DNA from: Maricaulis alexandrii
GTDB lineage: Bacteria > Pseudomonadota > Alphaproteobacteria > Caulobacterales > Maricaulaceae
Assembly: GCF_005871165.1 (NCBI RefSeq)
Contig: NZ_SWKP01000007.1
Span: 62,001-126,000 of the forward strand
DNA: 64,000 nucleotides
Direction: 5' to 3'
Below the pieces are notes generated by a model that did not search any database, was not told the origin of the DNA, and saw only the letters and a list, made by a program, of their open reading frames with translations. Of the stretch, positions 56,129 through 64,000 are shown in pieces (positions within the stretch are counted from its first letter, which is position 1; each line of letters begins with the position of its first letter). Position numbers and translations under genes: made by a program.

Positions 56129-57342
56129 CCGATCAACCGATGACCCGTTCCGCCAGTCCCGCGACCACTCGTGCCCGCAATCCAGCCTCCGCCCAGCACC
56201 CTGTCCTCGTCGTCCGGGGAATAGAAGACGCAGGCCTGGCCCGGTGCGACGCCTTCTTCGCCCTTGGCGAGGACGACACCGATCGTGTCGCCATCCACAG
56301 ACAGCGCAGCGGGCACCGGCGGACGGGTTGAGCGGACCTTCACGCGCACGGGCGCGCCGTCTGACAGGGCATCATCACCCAGCCAGTTGATGTCCTTAAG
56401 GACGATTGTGTCGACTTCCAGCGCTTCGCGCGGCCCCACCACGACTTCCGCCGTCTCGGCATCCAGGCGCACGACATAAAGCGGCTCGCCCAGGGCAATG
56501 TTCAACCCGCGGCGCTGGCCGACCGTGTAGCGGATCACGCCTTCATGCTCGCCCAGCACGCGGCCGTCGACATGAACGATCTGGCCCGGTCGTGACGCGC
56601 CCGGACGGACCTTCTCGACAATGTCGACATAGCGGCCATTGGGCACGAAACAGATGTCCTGGCTGTCCGGCTTGTCGGCGACGATCAAGCCGAAGGCTTC
56701 GGCGAGACGGCGCGTCTGGTCCTTGTTGAGATGGCCGAGCGGAAAGCGCAGGAAGTTCAGCTGTTCATGCGTGGTCGCGAACAGGAAATAGGACTGGTCC
56801 TTGCCGGCATCGGCAGCGCGGCGCAGTTCCGGTCCGTTCTCGCCCTCGACACGCTGGATGTAGTGACCGGTCGCCATGCAGCGGGCGCCCAGCTGCTTGG
56901 CCGTTTCCAGCAGGTCGGCAAACTTGACGGTCTGGTTGCAGCGCACGCAGGGAATGGGCGTATAGCCGGCCAGATAGGTGTCGGCGAACTCCTCGATCAC
57001 CGCCTCGCGGAAGCGGCTTTCATAATCCAGCACGTAATGGGGAAAGCCGCAGGCCTCGGCGACGCGCTTGGCGTCATAAATGTCCTGGCCGGCACAGCAG
57101 GCGCCCTTCTTGGCGATCGCCGCGCCATGATCGTAGAGCTGCAGCGTCACACCGACCACATCATAGCCCAGCCGGTGCAGAACCGCCGCGGTCACGGAAC
57201 TGTCCACACCGCCGGACATGGCCACCACGACCCGATGGTCACCGGGATGGCCGCCCAGCCCCAGCGGATCGCCGGACAGGTTCAATTCACAAAGGAGTTC
57301 ATCAGCGCGCGTCGCCGCGTCGCCGGTCAAAAGCGTCGTCAT
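56125..57342 (-). CDS. mnmA: tRNA-specific 2-thiouridylase
   Basis: The 405-residue enzyme makes the 2-thio group of wobble uridine in Lys, Glu and Gln tRNAs. It has the PP-loop [11 protein letters not shown], the first catalytic Cys in [13 protein letters not shown], the second in [10 protein letters not shown] region and [14 protein letters not shown] and [20 protein letters not shown] 40-residue N-terminal extension (with [18 protein letters not shown]) is longer than in E. coli, which is usual in alphaproteobacteria as far as I recall. Confidence 0.96.
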   Translation of the reverse strand: MTTLLTGDAATRADELLCELNLSGDPLGLGGHPGDHRVVVAMSGGVDSSVTAAVLHRLGYDVVGVTLQLYDHGAAIAKKGACCAGQDIYDAKRVAEACGFPHYVLDYESRFREAVIEEFADTYLAGYTPIPCVRCNQTVKFADLLETAKQLGARCMATGHYIQRVEGENGPELRRAADAGKDQSYFLFATTHEQLNFLRFPLGHLNKDQTRRLAEAFGLIVADKPDSQDICFVPNGRYVDIVEKVRPGASRPGQIVHVDGRVLGEHEGVIRYTVGQRRGLNIALGEPLYVVRLDAETAEVVVGPREALEVDTIVLKDINWLGDDALSDGAPVRVKVRSTRPPVPAALSVDGDTIGVVLAKGEEGVAPGQACVFYSPDDEDRVLGGGWIAGTSGRGTGGTGHRLIG

Positions 57343-57435
57343 TCTCTCGCCTCCAGCGGGGTCAAGGCCCGCAGCAAACGTCTATGGGAGGCGGGTTAAT
57401 AGCCGAAGGCAGTCGGGAAATACAGCCCTCAGAAG

Positions 57436-57690
57436 CTACCAGCCCTGCCTGAACAAGGCTTGCAGAACATCTCCGATAAAGCTTTTGGGGTATTTCAAAA
57501 AGTAAAACGCTGCACCCAGCGAAATGCCAAAAATTAGCAACGAAACCAATACTATGGCCAAAAGCGGGGCATTCGCCCGAAACATCAGAAACGTGCCGAT
57601 GCCTGTAATCAGCACGGCAATGAGTGTCGCCCAACCACCCAGCCGATCATAATCGCCGGGCTGTATTCCTTCCTCTGGACGTTCTGCCAT
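57436..57690 (-). CDS. Small two-helix membrane protein
   Basis: The 84-residue protein has two hydrophobic helices (about residues 19-37 and 43-67; GWATLIAVLITGIGTFLMF, LLAIVLVSLLIFGISLGAAF) and a basic C-terminal tail. Its local base composition is less GC-rich than its neighbours. No family is recognised. Confidence 0.65.
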   Translation of the reverse strand: MAERPEEGIQPGDYDRLGGWATLIAVLITGIGTFLMFRANAPLLAIVLVSLLIFGISLGAAFYFLKYPKSFIGDVLQALFRQGW

Positions 57691-57852
57691 CTCTTCGTTC
57701 CGTTCGGCAGCCCCTGGATCGCGACGGCAACTGCAACATCGCCGACCAGGCCTGCGCGCTGTTACCTGCCTATCAGCTCAACACGGGAGCGCGGGAATGT
57801 CGCGTTGTCGACCAGAATTACGTTCCGTCAAACCCAAAAGAGGTCAGTCCAC

Positions 57853-58767
57853 CTACCGAAGATACGGCAGCAAGGACACGTCATTCAGCGTGGAGAACGT
57901 CATCGCGGAGACATCCACGGCCGTCTGGGCTTGCTGGAAGCGGTTCGCGGCCTCGGCCATGTCGGCATCTTCCATGTCGGAAATCATGATGGTCAGGAAG
58001 TCCTGCCGGTCCATGTGCGAGTTCTTCAGGTTTTCGACCTGGGTCTGCTTGGCACCATTCTCGCCGACCTTGACCAGCAGATTGTCCAGGGCGGAAATGA
58101 CGTTCTGGATCTCGCCGGTCAGGAAGGCGTCCTGGGCTGCCGTCATCGGCGAAGCGAAGGGGCCGTTGGGGCCGGCATCGAAGTCCGCGATCCGCTTGAA
58201 AGCGGCCATGACCTCACCCCCGACATCACTGGCCAGCATGCCGACTTCCAGCGTGTAGCCCTGGTCCAGCTGAACCACCGGCGACCGGTCATTATTCTCG
58301 AATACGTCGGCGGAACTCGCCGCCGCGACCAGGTCCGACAGATTGTCGATATTCACCGGAGCAACATCCGACCGGGTTCCCCCGAACAAATAGACACCGG
58401 CATGACGCGCATTGAGGGAAGCGGTGATGTCGTAGAAGGCCTCGCGCACCTGGTGCATGACATAGTCGCCCTCTTTCGAGGTCACAGCCGTGCGCAGTGA
58501 GGAGACGGCATCGGACATGCGCTCCAGCGCGATGTCCTGGGATTCCAGGCGCGCTTCGGTCCGTTTCGACGCTTCCTCGTAGGATTTGGCCCGCTCGAGT
58601 GCGGCCTTGGAGGCTGACAGGGATTCGGCCTGGTATCCGACGCCCTTCAGGTCAGTGGCCAGTTTGCCGGTCGTCAGCTGCTTCTGCGCATCGAACATGT
58701 TCTTCTGCGCCTTCATCAGATCCATCAGGGCGGACTGATTGGCTGCATAGGTAGAGATCCGCGTCAT
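57853..58767 (-). CDS. flgL: Flagellar hook-filament junction protein FlgL
   Basis: The 304-residue protein has flagellin-like N- and C-terminal coiled-coil ends: RISTYAANQSALMDLMKAQK near the start and MEDADMAEAANRFQQAQTAV with FSTLNDVSLLPYLR at the end. It forms the junction between hook-associated FlgK and the filament. It lies 12 nt after flgK. No signal peptide is present, as expected for the flagellar export route. Confidence 0.94.
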   Translation of the reverse strand: MTRISTYAANQSALMDLMKAQKNMFDAQKQLTTGKLATDLKGVGYQAESLSASKAALERAKSYEEASKRTEARLESQDIALERMSDAVSSLRTAVTSKEGDYVMHQVREAFYDITASLNARHAGVYLFGGTRSDVAPVNIDNLSDLVAAASSADVFENNDRSPVVQLDQGYTLEVGMLASDVGGEVMAAFKRIADFDAGPNGPFASPMTAAQDAFLTGEIQNVISALDNLLVKVGENGAKQTQVENLKNSHMDRQDFLTIMISDMEDADMAEAANRFQQAQTAVDVSAMTFSTLNDVSLLPYLR

Positions 58768-58779
58768 CGCCTATTCCTT

Positions 58780-60921
58780 CTAGACAATATTGAGCAGGGT
58801 TTCGGTCATTTCCTTGGCCGCCTGCATCATGCGCGCCGAGGCATTGTAGGAGGTCTGGAACATGGTCATCGAGGCCAGTTCCTCATCCAGATTGACGCCT
58901 TCAACATCCAGTCGTTTCTGGGCTGCCGTTTCCCGCAGGACAACGGCCGAGCCGGCTTCGCTTTCGGCACGGGCTGCGCGCGAACCGACCGTCCCGGCCA
59001 GGCGCGCCATGTAATCGCCGAGGCTGGCACTGGTCACCGAAATCGATCCGGCAGCATCAAAGGTGCGGGAATTGTCGAGCGCACTCTGGAGCGCCGAACC
59101 GCCGCGATTGTCACCGGCCGTCACCACGACATCACCGACCGCCGTGGTGGCCGAGATATCCAGCTGGGCCAGCGCCAGGCGGGAGGAGTCGGAGCGGATG
59201 TCCGGATCGACATCGAAGCTTTCCGAACGCGAGGCCCGGGCTTCCAGCCCCACACCGAACAGGTGGGAGAAGGCAACGCCCGACCCGGCCCGCGATGTGG
59301 AATCGCCCGTCAGATTGAGGTCAAAACTCTCATAGCCCGGATTGGCCGTGTAGCTCAGCTTGCCATTGCCATCGAGCGAGAAGGTCGCATAGCGCCCCAG
59401 CCCGGTCGTGGTGTCATTGAGCGCTGTGATGACGTCATTGAAGCTTTCGCCGGCGACCATGTTCACATTGACCGTGCCGACCGAATTGCCATCCAGCGTC
59501 TTGATCGTGAATTCCAGTCCGGTGCCGGCCGTGAAACCATGCTGTTCCGCGCCGGTCAGGCCGGTCTCGAAAAAGCCCGGCCGCGTGGAGCGCACCAGGT
59601 CATTGAGACCGAAGAAGTGGGCAAAACCGCGCCCGCCCCGATCCGACGGATTGGTCTCGTCCTGAAGGGTCGCGATGCCATTGGTCGCCGCATTGGCGGA
59701 AATCGTCATCTGGCCATTGGCAAAACTCGCCGTGCCAACACCGCCCAGGGCGGTATTGATGGCCGTGGTGAGACTGTTCACCGTGGTCCCGATCGCCGCG
59801 GGTGCGCCCCCGTCGACCGACAGGGTGCCGGCATCGAAATCAATGTCGACCCGGCGCACCAGCGCACCGGTATTGTCAGTCACGGCCAAGGTCGTGGCGC
59901 CCGTGAAATTGTGCAGGTCGGTGCCTTCCAGGCCCGTATTGCGGCCTTCCAGGGTCTGCGGTGCCGGATAGGAAGTGGAATTGTTGTGCGCTTCGTTGAG
60001 CGCATCGGCCGCACCAGCCGTCAGCTCGGCGAGTTCCTCGGCCACTTCCGCCAGGTCACCATCGCGCAGGTCCAGAAGACCGCGCAATTCACCCGACTGG
60101 ATATGACTGTCCAGCTGCTGCGGCGAGCCCCCGTTCGGCGGCTGCACATAGATCTGGCCGTACTTCACGCCATAGGCACCGGTGCCGGAGGGCTTATAGG
60201 TCAGTTCAGCCGGGTAATTGTCGAGCAGGAGAACACCATCGGTCGTGCGAACCACGACCCGGCCATCGCCCTGGTAATCGGCCCGGATATCCATATAGGT
60301 CGACAATTCGTCGAGCAGTTCGGACTGGCGGTTTTCCGCCCCTGACACATCACCGCCCGACGAGGACAGGCTCTGGACATTCGCGTTGAGCTCATAGAGC
60401 TCATTGATGATCTCATTGGCCCGGGTGACGGTGCCATTGATCTTGGCGTCGGCTTCCAGGCGCTGATTGCGGACCTCGGTCGACAGACGGGCGGATTCAT
60501 CAAAGAAGGATTGCAGGTCCGCCGCGGCTGACAGGCGCGACACGGACAGGGACGGGTCGACACTGGCTTGGGACAGGCTGGTGAAAGCCTTGTTCAGGCG
60601 GGAGAAGATCGAACCGCTATCATCCAGATTGCCAAACTGCGCCTGCAGGCGATCCAGGGCACCGGCCCGGACTTCCGCAGACCCTGCCTCACTGATCGAC
60701 CGCAGGGATGCAGACTGGAGGTGGCGGTCGACGATCCGCGTGATGCCGACCACTTCGACCCCCATCGCCACGCCGCCGACATTGCGGGACTGGAGATTGG
60801 CCTCGGTCCGGGCATAACCGGGCGTGTTGACGTTGGCGACATTGTTCGAGGCGGCACGCAGGCCGGCCTGGCTGGCTGCCAATCCCGAAAGGGCATTGCC
60901 CAGAATTCCACTCAACGACAT
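58780..60921 (-). CDS. flgK: Flagellar hook-associated protein FlgK
   Basis: The 713-residue protein starts MSLSGILGNALSGLAASQAG with the FlgK motif NVANVNTPGYARTEAN, and ends with the conserved YNASARMMQAAKEMTETLLN helix. It is longer than the roughly 550-residue enteric FlgK, the extra length lying in the middle (variable surface domain, about residues 330-620). It is the first gene of flgKL, divergent from fliK across a 560-bp region. Confidence 0.95.
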   Translation of the reverse strand: MSLSGILGNALSGLAASQAGLRAASNNVANVNTPGYARTEANLQSRNVGGVAMGVEVVGITRIVDRHLQSASLRSISEAGSAEVRAGALDRLQAQFGNLDDSGSIFSRLNKAFTSLSQASVDPSLSVSRLSAAADLQSFFDESARLSTEVRNQRLEADAKINGTVTRANEIINELYELNANVQSLSSSGGDVSGAENRQSELLDELSTYMDIRADYQGDGRVVVRTTDGVLLLDNYPAELTYKPSGTGAYGVKYGQIYVQPPNGGSPQQLDSHIQSGELRGLLDLRDGDLAEVAEELAELTAGAADALNEAHNNSTSYPAPQTLEGRNTGLEGTDLHNFTGATTLAVTDNTGALVRRVDIDFDAGTLSVDGGAPAAIGTTVNSLTTAINTALGGVGTASFANGQMTISANAATNGIATLQDETNPSDRGGRGFAHFFGLNDLVRSTRPGFFETGLTGAEQHGFTAGTGLEFTIKTLDGNSVGTVNVNMVAGESFNDVITALNDTTTGLGRYATFSLDGNGKLSYTANPGYESFDLNLTGDSTSRAGSGVAFSHLFGVGLEARASRSESFDVDPDIRSDSSRLALAQLDISATTAVGDVVVTAGDNRGGSALQSALDNSRTFDAAGSISVTSASLGDYMARLAGTVGSRAARAESEAGSAVVLRETAAQKRLDVEGVNLDEELASMTMFQTSYNASARMMQAAKEMTETLLNIV

Positions 60922-61483
60922 GACAGGCTCCCGGAGCAGCGAGCAAATTTACCAACAGACCGGCCAAAGATTCCGGCAAAACGGCAGAAATTGCCGGGCA
61001 GGACCCGACCTTCCGCGCCTTGGGCGGCTTCACTCTTTGGCATGTAACTATCTGTCGTCATTTATATTTTCGCTCGAATTCCAATTCTCTATCCCGCCAG
61101 CGGACCAGCAGGTCTGCCTGTAACGTCGCAAGTGCGGGGCCAGTTCGCGTCAAGCAGCGTCCCCGGCCCGTTGGGGCGGTGCCGAGGCGTCCGATCCCGA
61201 CCGGCCGCTCTCACATTCATGCCGCGCGGACGCGTGACGCGCGCGCGCCCTCACGCGCGGTTTTCAAGGTCAGGCCGGACCGGAACGGCCCCAGAACGGG
61301 GTCCGGCACCCTACCCGGCAGCTTCCGCCCACCACCGGGAAAGTTTCGCCGGGCAAACCCGGATCACCGTAAACATTTCCGGGAAATTAATCCGATAATT
61401 CAATTACTTAGATCGAATTGCATCTGGCACGCCCCTTGCGACTGGCTTGGCGAACCAAGGCGCATGGTGCGCCCCGAATGTGA
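60922..61483. other. Flagellar control region between flgK and fliK
   Basis: No gene is supported here. The region is mostly GC-rich, with a short AT-rich patch near 61390-61420. It holds the sigma54 promoter for fliK (separate entry). Repeated CCGGCAAA and TTGCCGGG-like words (60975-61005, 61340-61390) could be binding sites of an FlbD-type activator, but that is only suggestive. No clear sigma54 site was found for flgK. Confidence 0.5.
61425..61439 (+). promoter_or_regulatory. Sigma54 promoter of fliK
   Basis: TGGCACGCCCCTTGC matches the sigma54 consensus TGGCACG-N4-TTGC at every defined base, with correct -24/-12 spacing. It lies about 57 bp before the fliK start and is consistent with RpoN-dependent late flagellar genes in Caulobacter-type bacteria. 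Confidence 0.92.
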
Positions 61484-63379
61484 GTGAAGACGACGATGCA
61501 ACCCGGCCAGATCCCAACTCTGACCTTTCCAGCCAACGCCCAGGCTGCGTCCGCCGCCGGTCAGACGACCGCGCAGGCCAACGGCCAGGGCACGCCCGCA
61601 TCCGGTCTCGCCTTCAATAACCTTCTGGCGGGCCTGACCCGGGGGTCCCATGCGACCCTGCCGGCCGCCGCCACACCGGCGCCTGCCGCCTTGAGCAACG
61701 CCTCCGACCAGGGCCTTCTGCACGCCAATATCCGCTCAGTGCTCGGCGGGAACCCGCTGGCTGCCGGAACGGACTTCACCGCGTCTGCCACGCCCGGTTC
61801 GGACGCGCCGGTCCCGACTGCGACGGACGGCACCGTGACGGAGACCGGTCTGGAAGCGGCGCTGCTGGCAAACCAGCAGACGCCGGAAGCCCAAGCGGTC
61901 ACGACCGGCGCGACCCAGTCAGGCCTTGCCGTGGCGACGACCACGGGAACCGAGACACTCACCGGCTCGGCCACAGCCCAAGCCGGCACTGCTCCGGTAC
62001 AGCCCGGAACCACTGCCCCGGCGGCAACCGGCCCGATGACGGCCCCGGTCCAGGCCAGTGGCGACTCAGCCGCCACGACCCCGTCCGGCCCGGCCATCAC
62101 AGGAAACAGCACGGGTACAGCCCCGGTCACGGGCCAAGCCACAACTGACGCTGCCCAGCTGTCCGCCCAGACCGGTCAGGCTGGCGCCACGTCCGACGCC
62201 GCGACGACGACAGACAATCCGGCTGCCAAGACGGCCCAATTGCCCGGACACGCCGCCCCCGCTGCCCAATCGGCCACCCAGGACAATGCCAAGGCCGGGA
62301 TCAAGTCGAGCGTTCTGGCCAAGCTTCCCACCCAGGCCCGCCCGGCCCAATCCAACCTGCCCCAGCCGACCAGCCTGGCCCCGACGCCGGCCGTGCCGAA
62401 CGGGCAGGGAAACCCGGTTGTCACCGGATCACCGGCCCAGCCGCAATCCGTGGCCCAGGCCCAGGCCCTCAATGGCGCTCAAACCTCTGTCACCGCCGCC
62501 AGCCAATTGCCGGCTGAGGCCCAGGGCCTGAAAGCGTCCGCCGGTCTGAAAGAGAGCTCCGAGACGCGAGCCATCCTGCAGCCGCGCGGGGCCTCCGCCC
62601 TCGCCGCCGGCCAGTCGAGCAGCGCGTCACAAACCAATGCGTCTGCGGTCACAGCGACCGCAACCGCCAAACCGGACACCACGGCCGCCGTGCCCACCAC
62701 CACGTCGCCCGGTGCTGAACCGGCCCTGCCGATCCAGCGCGAATTGCCCGCCGGCTTCCAGCCTGCGACCGCACAGCCCGGCGTCGCACCGACCGCCGGT
62801 CTGGAGACGGCACCGCTCCTCTCGGGCGGCGAAACCAATGATGGCTCTGCCACGGCGGATATCGATCTGCAGGCCGGCCGCATGCTGGATGCCCGTGTCG
62901 CTGGTGACCGCAACGGCGCCCATCTGCCGCGCTTTGCCGCCCACACGACCCAGACCCTGGCCGGGCAGATCACCCGCCAGTTCAACCAGGGCAATCGCGT
63001 CTTTGACATCCGTCTGGACCCGGCCGAACTCGGCAAGGTCGATGTGCGTCTCGAGATGCGGGCCGACAATCGTGTCCACGCAGTACTCACGGCTGAACGC
63101 CCCGACACGCTCATGGAATTGCAGCGCAATGCCCGTGAACTCGAGCGCGCCCTCAATGAGGCGGGCCTCGAGCTGGGCGAAGACGGGCTCGACTTCCAGA
63201 TGCAGGAAGACGGCCAGTCCGCTGCCGAGAATTCTGCCGACGAGTCCGGCGCCTCCATCCCGGTCTTCACCGAGAGCGAGACCGACGAGCTTTCCAGTGT
63301 CGCCATCGAGGCTGACGCCCCCCGTTCCACCTATGGCTTCCTGCTGTCGCGCCGTGAAGGCGTGGATGTGCGGGTCTAG
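61484..63379 (+). CDS. fliK: Flagellar hook-length control protein FliK
   Basis: The 631-residue protein has a long low-complexity N-terminal ruler region rich in Ala, Thr, Pro, Gln and Gly, and a C-terminal FliK domain (about residues 490-580: QFNQGNRVFDIRLDPAELGK, VDVRLEMRADNRVHAVL, RNARELERALNEAGLEL). It measures hook length and switches export substrates. The start may be the GTG at 61484 or the ATG at 61496, four codons later. It is cotranscribed with flgD. Confidence 0.9.
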   Translation: MKTTMQPGQIPTLTFPANAQAASAAGQTTAQANGQGTPASGLAFNNLLAGLTRGSHATLPAAATPAPAALSNASDQGLLHANIRSVLGGNPLAAGTDFTASATPGSDAPVPTATDGTVTETGLEAALLANQQTPEAQAVTTGATQSGLAVATTTGTETLTGSATAQAGTAPVQPGTTAPAATGPMTAPVQASGDSAATTPSGPAITGNSTGTAPVTGQATTDAAQLSAQTGQAGATSDAATTTDNPAAKTAQLPGHAAPAAQSATQDNAKAGIKSSVLAKLPTQARPAQSNLPQPTSLAPTPAVPNGQGNPVVTGSPAQPQSVAQAQALNGAQTSVTAASQLPAEAQGLKASAGLKESSETRAILQPRGASALAAGQSSSASQTNASAVTATATAKPDTTAAVPTTTSPGAEPALPIQRELPAGFQPATAQPGVAPTAGLETAPLLSGGETNDGSATADIDLQAGRMLDARVAGDRNGAHLPRFAAHTTQTLAGQITRQFNQGNRVFDIRLDPAELGKVDVRLEMRADNRVHAVLTAERPDTLMELQRNARELERALNEAGLELGEDGLDFQMQEDGQSAAENSADESGASIPVFTESETDELSSVAIEADAPRSTYGFLLSRREGVDVRV

Positions 63380-63390
63380 GAGCACACCAG

Positions 63391-64000
63391 ATGACCGAGA
63401 TTTCCTCCATTGGAGCTACCAGCCCGGCCCTCGCGAATTCGCAGACCGGACTGGCCGACAATTTCGAGATGTTCCTGACCCTGCTCACCGAGCAGATGAA
63501 AAACCAGGATCCGCTCAACCCGCTCGACTCCACCCAGTTCGTGAACCAGCTGGTGGATTTCTCCAGCGTGGAACAGCAGATCGCCCAGAACCAGAATCTG
63601 GAAAGCCTTTTGCTGCTGCAATCGGCCGCCGCCCAAGCCGACTCAGTGAGCTATATCGGCCGCGTCGCGACCGCGCTGACGCCGGATGCCGTGCTGCAGG
63701 ACAGCCAGGCCGAGTGGGAATACACCCTGCCGTCCGATGCCGCCGAAGTGACGCTCCTGATCAAGGATGGCGAACAGATTGTCGCCCGCGCCGAAGGCGA
63801 GACCACGACGGGCAATCACACCTTCAACTGGGATGGACTCAGCGACTCCGGCTCGCAGCTGGATGACGGTATCTATACCCTTGAAATTATTGCCGAGGAT
63901 GCCGAGGGCGAAGCCCTGCAAACCTCGATCCGGGCCGCGGCGCGCGTCACCGGAGTGGACATGTCCGGCAATGAAGTCAGCGTCCAGATGGGTTCGATCA
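63391..64000 (+). CDS. flgD: Flagellar hook-cap protein FlgD (partial, runs off window)
   Basis: The start ATG at 63391 follows TAGGAG, which overlaps the fliK stop. The visible 203 residues include the FlgD signature FLTLLTEQMKNQDPLNPLDS, TQFVNQLVDFSSVEQQI, and the Ig-like middle GNHTFNWDGLSDSGSQLDDG with YTLEIIAEDAEG. FlgD is the scaffold that caps the growing hook. The C-terminus lies beyond the window. Confidence 0.95.
   Translation, partial: MTEISSIGATSPALANSQTGLADNFEMFLTLLTEQMKNQDPLNPLDSTQFVNQLVDFSSVEQQIAQNQNLESLLLLQSAAAQADSVSYIGRVATALTPDAVLQDSQAEWEYTLPSDAAEVTLLIKDGEQIVARAEGETTTGNHTFNWDGLSDSGSQLDDGIYTLEIIAEDAEGEALQTSIRAAARVTGVDMSGNEVSVQMGSI

Noticed and set aside
57624-57989. 121-codon plus-strand frame before flgL
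   Set aside because: Overlaps flgL and a small membrane gene in antisense, with no signal, start site or protein-like pattern.
60940-61020. Sigma54 promoter for flgK (GGCAATTTCTGCC and TGGTAAATTTGCT on the minus strand)
   Set aside because: The GG-to-GC spacing is 8 or 7 nt, not 10, so neither fits sigma54.
61020-61487. 155-codon frame in the flgK-fliK gap
   Set aside because: Arg/Pro-rich with no ribosome-binding site, and it runs through the sigma54 promoter.

Overview
The window is dense, GC-rich chromosomal DNA from an alphaproteobacterium. The best fit is a dimorphic marine Maricaulis/Hyphomonas/Caulobacter-type lineage. This is inferred from gene content: a petABC cytochrome bc1 operon, a four-gene MoxR/DUF58/DUF4159 operon divergent from DUF1285/CoA-pyrophosphatase/DUF6111/CCA-enzyme genes, an alphaproteobacterial CsgH-type curli locus, branched-chain keto-acid dehydrogenase genes divergent from an Lrp regulator, and sigma54-type control of flagellar genes. 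No phage, insertion sequence, CRISPR array or rRNA was seen. One tRNA gene is present. About 60 protein genes are supported.

Layout. 0-3.2 kb: petA-petB-petC plus a tightly linked secreted protein (minus). 3.4-6.5 kb: trmL, hemF, an AraC regulator and a CPBP protease (plus). 6.6-9.3 kb: CCA-adding enzyme, DUF6111, CoA pyrophosphatase, DUF1285 (minus). 9.4-16.1 kb: divergent MoxR ATPase, DUF58, BatA/DUF4159 and VWA membrane proteins. 16.2-18.5 kb: accessory stretch with a HEAT-like orphan, a small lipoprotein and two tandem paralogous secreted proteins. 18.5-20.2 kb: queE-queC and divergent cutA. 20.3-27.4 kb: soluble CBS-hybrid histidine kinase, a small membrane protein, then a 1137-residue membrane TPR protein translationally coupled to an orphan VirD4/TraG-like ATPase, followed by a tRNA(CAU). 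27.6-33.0 kb: chemoreceptor, TonB-C-like protein, Ldh2-type dehydrogenase, ohr/ohrR, thioesterase. 33.2-35.3 kb: orphan ParA, ribbon-helix-helix-like partner, STAS-like protein. 35.3-41.0 kb: Lon-substrate-binding-like, SRPBCC and DUF1993 proteins, a curli cluster, a receiver-like/ATPase protein and a SleB-type hydrolase.

41.2-47.9 kb: a minus-strand run of ppdK, glyS, a GFA-family gene, glyQ and a 55-residue membrane protein. 48.1-54.1 kb: dihydrolipoyl dehydrogenase, a small membrane protein and E2, E1beta and E1alpha of the branched-chain complex, with lrp divergent. 54.1-57.7 kb: thiolase, second CPBP protease, mnmA, small membrane proteins. 57.9-64 kb: flgL-flgK (minus) and, across a 560-bp control region with a near-perfect sigma54 promoter, fliK-flgD (plus, flgD running off the window).

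The least ordinary part is the TPR/VirD4-like pair. The ATPase has the coupling-protein motor motifs but no membrane segments, while its upstream partner has the membrane segments and fourteen repeat units of exactly 47 residues. No other type IV secretion or relaxase gene is visible. A ParA/RHH-like pair 6 kb away recalls VirC1/VirC2, but any link is speculation. The curli subunit, with twelve 11-residue units in perfect register, is a second highlight. All functions are judged by reading motifs; no database search was possible.
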